From positions 806,001 to 870,000 of the forward strand of contig JBLWXV010000001.1 in the NCBI GenBank assembly GCA_048267245.1: 64,000 nucleotides of DNA. The letters are read 5' to 3'. Below the pieces are notes generated by a model, which saw only the letters and a program-made list of their open reading frames with translations, made no database searches and was not told the DNA's origin. Positions 60,048 through 64,000 of the stretch are shown here, piece by piece. The first letter of the stretch is position 1, and each line of letters begins with the position of its first letter. A program made the position numbers and the translations under genes. This DNA comes from JBLWXV01 sp048267245. GTDB lineage: Bacteria > Bdellovibrionota > Bacteriovoracia > Bacteriovoracales > Bacteriovoracaceae.

Positions 60048-62390
60048 ATGCACAAAATATGGCATGCGCTCATTATTTTACTCAACATTACACTGCTGTC
60101 GTGTTCGCAGTTGCGTCCTTTTTCCACTCGTGGCCCAGCTTCTGAAGAGATTTATTCACAACAGTGCGAATCTCTTCTTTGCTTGAGTGAGAAGAGTTTC
60201 TTTGAAGAGGAAAAATTTAGAAGAGTTGGTCTAGAGGTAGAGTTCTCTGGGCTTGAAATGGATGAGGTGCTCGATATTCTTCAAGCAGAGCTAGGCGGCA
60301 AGCTCGAGCGAGTCGAAGAGAAGGATACATTCTATTTTAAGTTAAAGCGTAGCCGCTTAAGTCGCACTGCTGAGGAAGAAAAAATTTGGATTCACTTTGA
60401 GGGCAATGAAACTGATCCAGATAGTAAGATCACAGATGTCTCAAAGATCAAAACAATTGAAGTAACTTCTTCTCCCATTGATTGGGAGGGAGTGAAAATA
60501 TTTGATGGCGCTATTCAAAAGCTAAGAGAGGCGGGGGCCGTTGGAACCACTGAGACAAATGCAGTGAGTATCCAAGTAAATGTGGAGATGGCCACCGCAA
60601 AAAATCCACATTACAAGGTGGAAGACCTTCTTTCATTGCTTAGAAATTACTACTCAGCTTCTAACTTTGCGATGATCGAAAAGGAAGTCCCGCTTCCAGA
60701 AGTGCGAAAGCCCTACGTTGGCACGTATTCGCAAGAGATGATGAAGCGAATTATGGATCCCAAATACAAACCAAGTCTTAGAGAGTTCTACAACGACTTT
60801 TTTTATCGCCAGTCTGCTGAATATTTGGGCTTTGAGGGAGCGTGGAGCGAACCCACAGCTCGAGTGGAGCGCTTCATTAAGAAGAATCTAAAAGAAGACG
60901 ACTTCGATAAGATTTTAAAGGTGTTCAAATGGAACGATGTTCGTATCTCTAGCATTCTTATTCAGCAACTTCCAAATCTCTATATGAGTAAGTATCTCGT
61001 TAAGACGGGATGGGTCGCGCCAAATCCAATTATCGAGTTTCGACGCTTTAATAATGACTTCAATGTGCTCTCGGCGGTGAAGAGTGTTCAGGGCCTAGTG
61101 AGTAAGAGTGAAGAGGGTGTCTTTGACTTTAATGAAGAGCTCGCTTCTTACTATGGATTAAAGCAAGGTGAATTCGAACGCATTAAGAAGATTCCCAATA
61201 AAGATGAGCCCTTTGTCATTCGACAGCTTCTTGGTGAAAGAGTGAAGGGGAGTGCCGACTTTGATGACTTAGAGGATTTTGAGTATGGCTATAAGCGATC
61301 GACTCCTATCTTTGTTGAAGCCTATCCCGATTCTAAAGCCGCCTATGTCGTTCCTGGGGAGAGTGTGGTGTGGCATCGCATGCCTTTTACTTCTGAGGCG
61401 ATTCTAGGAAAGTACAATCCGGCGTTGGTGAACGCCGATCTCTCTGCCGTACTCGATCACAAGTATGTCGAAGCCGCTTTCTGGCAAAAATACGCTCCAG
61501 GAGCAATGGGCAAGACAACTCTTTTGAGCGATCTCATCAAGCCTGGAATGAAACCAGATCAAATCAAAGCGGCACTTGACCATGCCTATCCCAATGGCTG
61601 GGTAATGAAAGGAGTCTGGGACAATGCTACTCAGGCGAGCTTCCTAGTGACCAATGACACAGATATTGTCGACAAAATTAAAGTCTATAAAGATAACCTT
61701 GAAGATTATCTCGATTATATGAAGAAGATGGACTTAATGCACGCCAACTCAAATCCAGATGTCTATGTGAGGGTACTGCGAGACCGCCCTGAATTCACCG
61801 GACATCGTCTGAATCGATTTTTTAAAGAGCCAGAATTTGCAATCGTTCAAGAGCGACTTGCTATTAAAGAAGAGTATCGGGTCGAAGTAATTGCAGGACG
61901 TGTACTTGCAAAGGGAACAACCATTCCTCGCTATCAATACGAGTATCCAGATAGTGACGAGTGGATGAATGACCCAAATATTAAGCGCGTTGAAGAATTT
62001 GCTCAGTCGGTTGTGGATAAACTTCCTCCAGAGCTTAAGGGGATGACATTTGGAATGGATATTGCGGCACTCGAAGATGGCAGTGTGCGCATGATCGAAT
62101 CAAATGCCCAGGGAAATTCAGGCTTTCTTGCCTATGATGTGAGAAGCGTAAAAGAGCTCGACAAATTCCTGCTGAAGTATCCTCGGCTGGTTGAAGAGGG
62201 CGAGATTTCTCTTGGAATGAGTCGAGAGGATCAGGTGAAGTACATTCACAAATTTATCGAAGGTGAGTTGAACCTCGATTTAGATAGCCACTATCCTCAC
62301 TTGGTCTTTAAGCAAGATGGAGTGACTCGGTTTCTGCGGCTAGATACAGGCTGTACCCCATTAATGATTCCCCTGTTGCTGGCCAAGTGA
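60048..62390 (+). CDS. lipoprotein joining an amidoligase-like domain to an ATP-grasp domain (amidoligase first)
   Basis: A 780-residue protein with a lipoprotein signal (L-L-S-C, Cys19). C40 and C45 make a C-E-S-L-L-C motif, 16 residues before the amidoligase core G-L-E-V-E-F (61-66), then I-H-F-E-G and the E-V-T-S-S-P segment and I-I-E-F-R-R-F near 329. This is the amidoligase_2 pattern (glutamine-synthetase fold, forms amide bonds). Residues about 440-720 look like an ATP-grasp: N-G-W-V-M-K-G near 514, E-E-Y-R-V-E-V near 607 and M-I-E-S-N near 681. The next gene follows after 13 bases. The position of the usual paired His in amidoligases reads S-I-Q-V-N-V. The substrate is unknown. Confidence 0.8.
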   Translation: MHKIWHALIILLNITLLSCSQLRPFSTRGPASEEIYSQQCESLLCLSEKSFFEEEKFRRVGLEVEFSGLEMDEVLDILQAELGGKLERVEEKDTFYFKLKRSRLSRTAEEEKIWIHFEGNETDPDSKITDVSKIKTIEVTSSPIDWEGVKIFDGAIQKLREAGAVGTTETNAVSIQVNVEMATAKNPHYKVEDLLSLLRNYYSASNFAMIEKEVPLPEVRKPYVGTYSQEMMKRIMDPKYKPSLREFYNDFFYRQSAEYLGFEGAWSEPTARVERFIKKNLKEDDFDKILKVFKWNDVRISSILIQQLPNLYMSKYLVKTGWVAPNPIIEFRRFNNDFNVLSAVKSVQGLVSKSEEGVFDFNEELASYYGLKQGEFERIKKIPNKDEPFVIRQLLGERVKGSADFDDLEDFEYGYKRSTPIFVEAYPDSKAAYVVPGESVVWHRMPFTSEAILGKYNPALVNADLSAVLDHKYVEAAFWQKYAPGAMGKTTLLSDLIKPGMKPDQIKAALDHAYPNGWVMKGVWDNATQASFLVTNDTDIVDKIKVYKDNLEDYLDYMKKMDLMHANSNPDVYVRVLRDRPEFTGHRLNRFFKEPEFAIVQERLAIKEEYRVEVIAGRVLAKGTTIPRYQYEYPDSDEWMNDPNIKRVEEFAQSVVDKLPPELKGMTFGMDIAALEDGSVRMIESNAQGNSGFLAYDVRSVKELDKFLLKYPRLVEEGEISLGMSREDQVKYIHKFIEGELNLDLDSHYPHLVFKQDGVTRFLRLDTGCTPLMIPLLLAK

Positions 62391-62403
62391 TGATTTGGAG
62401 AAT

Positions 62404-64000
62404 ATGAAAATGAAACTTAAAGCTATGGCACTCATTCTCCTGGTAGGATTTAGTTGTACAAGCACTAATGATTACTCGCTTAAAAGCCGCGATCCAGCTT
62501 GCGATTCGAGTGATGTAAGTTGTTTTACCACCAACAGCTCGCTTTCAATGATTCCAGCGAGCGAAAGCGCTTACGGCATTGCTGGTGCCGATAGTTGGGT
62601 GGCGAATGCAACAAAGCAAGTCATCGAAGAAATTGATATTCGAAGTGAGCTTCCCCCTGCTCAATTAACAGAGCCGCGTGAGATTGAGATTAAGGCGACT
62701 CGGAATGCGCTGACTAAGGGTGTCTTCTATAAAGATGGTATCGTTGAAATTTCAGATTACTCGCTCTTTCTCACTGATAAGCTCATTGCCGCAAAGGTTC
62801 TTGAGCACTATCTTGGCGAGGAATTTTCAACATTTCATATGAAGACCGTTGGGCTCAAGGAGTTCCTTGAGCACAACCGCATCGTCGATAGTAACGGTAA
62901 GGTCATCCGCTCAAAGAAGATGATTATTGAAATCTTAAAGATTGAATTTCCAAATGGATTTATTGCGAAGCCACCCGTCGGTTATGATTCAAACGGAAAG
63001 TCATTCTTTTCTGATATTGAAGAAGTTGCTGAGCTCATCGTTAAAGCTGACAACGAATTCTATGATCAAAAAGACTTTAAGTCTCCCTTCAAAGCTGATT
63101 TTGCCCGCAGATTTACAAGCGGTGAGAAATTTATTTTTCAGGCCAAGCTAGATGGAGCTATGGGCGTCTCCACAGACAGAGCAGCGGGTAGTTTTGATGA
63201 GTACCGCGTTCACTCTTTTTATAACAAGGTTGTCGAGGGAGCGACTCTCAACCGTTGGGACGGAAAAAATTCGAAAGAAGACATTATCAAAGTGAACGCC
63301 TTTGTTCAGGAGATGCTCAACAAGCTTCCGGCCTCTATGAGCAATCGCCAAGGGTGGTCATTTGATGTCTTTAAACTCCCCAATGGGCAATTAAAGGTTA
63401 TTGAAATTAACACCAATAGAGGACTTCTCGCCAATTGGTCTGATTGGTTAAGGCACCCATGGGTTCTTGGAGCTTATGTTCGCCATCTCGAAGAGCATTA
63501 CAGGTGGAAGTTTAAAGGATTTTCTGGCTGGCTACTGCGAAATAATATGGGAGGTCTCAAGCGCTACTGGTGGGATGATCGCGCCGGTCGTTGGCACGAT
63601 CTCAAACTTTGGTTTGGTGACAAGTTCTCACGTAAAATCGAAGCTACAAAAGCAGCTGAGGAGGCAACATATCTCTCTCGCATTGATACTTGTCAGAGCT
63701 TGTGGTGCTACAGTGGCAAAAAGTTTTTCAACCAAAAAAAGATGCCAAGAGTAGGACTTGAGGTTGAGCTTGGCGGTCTTGGAGAGAAGAAAATTGTAGA
63801 GATTCTTCAAAAAACTCTCGGGGCCACAGTTGAAGAGAAGGCCAAAGAATATGAGTACGTAGACTCAAAGTCTGGCAAGACGGTTAAGGCCTCCTGGTCT
63901 ACTTATAAGATTAAAGCGCCTGGAATGGCGCGAATCCATGTGAAGCCAGAGCCAAATACTCTTGATAACGGAGACTTTGCCAAGGCCGTGAGAGAGACTA
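62404..64000 (+). CDS. lipoprotein joining an ATP-grasp-like domain to an amidoligase-like domain, partial (reverse order)
   Basis: The reading frame is open to the right edge, so about 532 residues are seen. It starts ATG 62404 after GGAG. The signal ends in F-S-C (Cys18), a weaker lipobox than the first gene. The N-terminal half (about 100-340) resembles an ATP-grasp: F-P-N-G-F-I-A-K-P near 181, E-Y-R-V near 260 and I-E-I-N-T-N near 333. The C-terminal half starts with C430-x-S-L-x-C435, then G-L-E-V-E-L at 451-456, the amidoligase core, and R-I-H-V-K-P-E. It is a domain-swapped partner of the gene at 60048, likely one transcript. Confidence 0.78.
   Translation, partial: MKMKLKAMALILLVGFSCTSTNDYSLKSRDPACDSSDVSCFTTNSSLSMIPASESAYGIAGADSWVANATKQVIEEIDIRSELPPAQLTEPREIEIKATRNALTKGVFYKDGIVEISDYSLFLTDKLIAAKVLEHYLGEEFSTFHMKTVGLKEFLEHNRIVDSNGKVIRSKKMIIEILKIEFPNGFIAKPPVGYDSNGKSFFSDIEEVAELIVKADNEFYDQKDFKSPFKADFARRFTSGEKFIFQAKLDGAMGVSTDRAAGSFDEYRVHSFYNKVVEGATLNRWDGKNSKEDIIKVNAFVQEMLNKLPASMSNRQGWSFDVFKLPNGQLKVIEINTNRGLLANWSDWLRHPWVLGAYVRHLEEHYRWKFKGFSGWLLRNNMGGLKRYWWDDRAGRWHDLKLWFGDKFSRKIEATKAAEEATYLSRIDTCQSLWCYSGKKFFNQKKMPRVGLEVELGGLGEKKIVEILQKTLGATVEEKAKEYEYVDSKSGKTVKASWSTYKIKAPGMARIHVKPEPNTLDNGDFAKAVRET

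Noticed and set aside
1..64000. Mobile elements, prophage, integrases, tRNA or rRNA genes
   Set aside because: No transposase, integrase, terminal repeat, tRNA cloverleaf or rRNA stretch was recognised on reading either strand.

Overview
The window reads as chromosomal DNA of a Gram-negative, flagellated, rod-shaped bacterium with AT-leaning codon use. The best guess is a member of Bdellovibrionota, probably the Bacteriovorax/Halobacteriovorax side. The pointers are the FlgB-to-FlgE flagellar operon order, a TIGR02147-type regulator, a MinD/ParA-like ATPase next to a J-domain/helix-turn-helix protein, a VKOR-DsbA fusion, and many small Cys-bearing secreted proteins of unknown function. This assignment is inference from gene content; no rRNA or tRNA gene was seen to confirm it. 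No insertion sequence, prophage, integrase or CRISPR array was found.

Layout. 1-12998: a TPR protein (cut by the left edge), a degenerate NtrC-type regulator, then one long flagellar operon flgB-flgC-fliE-fliF-fliG-fliH-fliI-fliJ-motE-fliK-flgD-(TIGR02530 family)-flgE, closed by a strong terminator. 13054-18523 (minus): ribosomal protein L25/Ctc, a secreted Cys/His protein, a DUF1254/DUF1214 protein, a small unknown, a ferredoxin and PpiD. 18593-23198 (plus): the rod-shape operon mreC-mreD-mrdA-rodA. 23258-28263: a MarR regulator, small secreted proteins, a rhodanese-like protein without its cysteine, membrane proteins, an HD phosphohydrolase and a glutaredoxin. 28326-31959 (minus): a Lys/Ala-rich histone-like protein and a 913-residue Tad-like surface protein. 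32304-37560: a zinc-ribbon membrane protein, Ssb, KatG and an HD-GYP protein. 37618-38980: a tandem pair of secreted paralogues. 39205-44753: a TIGR02147 regulator, a class V aminotransferase, and the glycolytic cluster gap-pgk-tpiA-secG. 44934-52842: a YhaM-like nuclease, a large L,D-transpeptidase-like protein, an alpha/beta hydrolase, TatD, VKOR-DsbA and PgeF. 52835-58128: RluD, the J-domain/HTH protein, the MinD-like ATPase, a dolichol-kinase-like protein, a free-standing LON domain and ManA. 58131-64000: two secreted proteins, an OmpR-type response regulator and two large lipoproteins.

The most unusual part is the right end (60048-64000). Two adjacent genes, 13 bases apart, each encode a lipoprotein that joins an amidoligase-like (glutamine-synthetase-fold) domain to an ATP-grasp domain. 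The domain order is opposite in the two proteins, and the amidoligase domain in both is preceded at identical spacing by a C-x-S-L-x-C motif. Two kinds of ATP-dependent amide-bond-forming enzyme carrying export signals suggests an undescribed peptide or envelope modification system; the second gene runs off the window.

Other leads are candidate RNA or operator structures (before rplY, ssb and the marR-type gene; hairpins lying across two convergent stop codons) and several proteins that keep a known fold but have lost its key catalytic residues.
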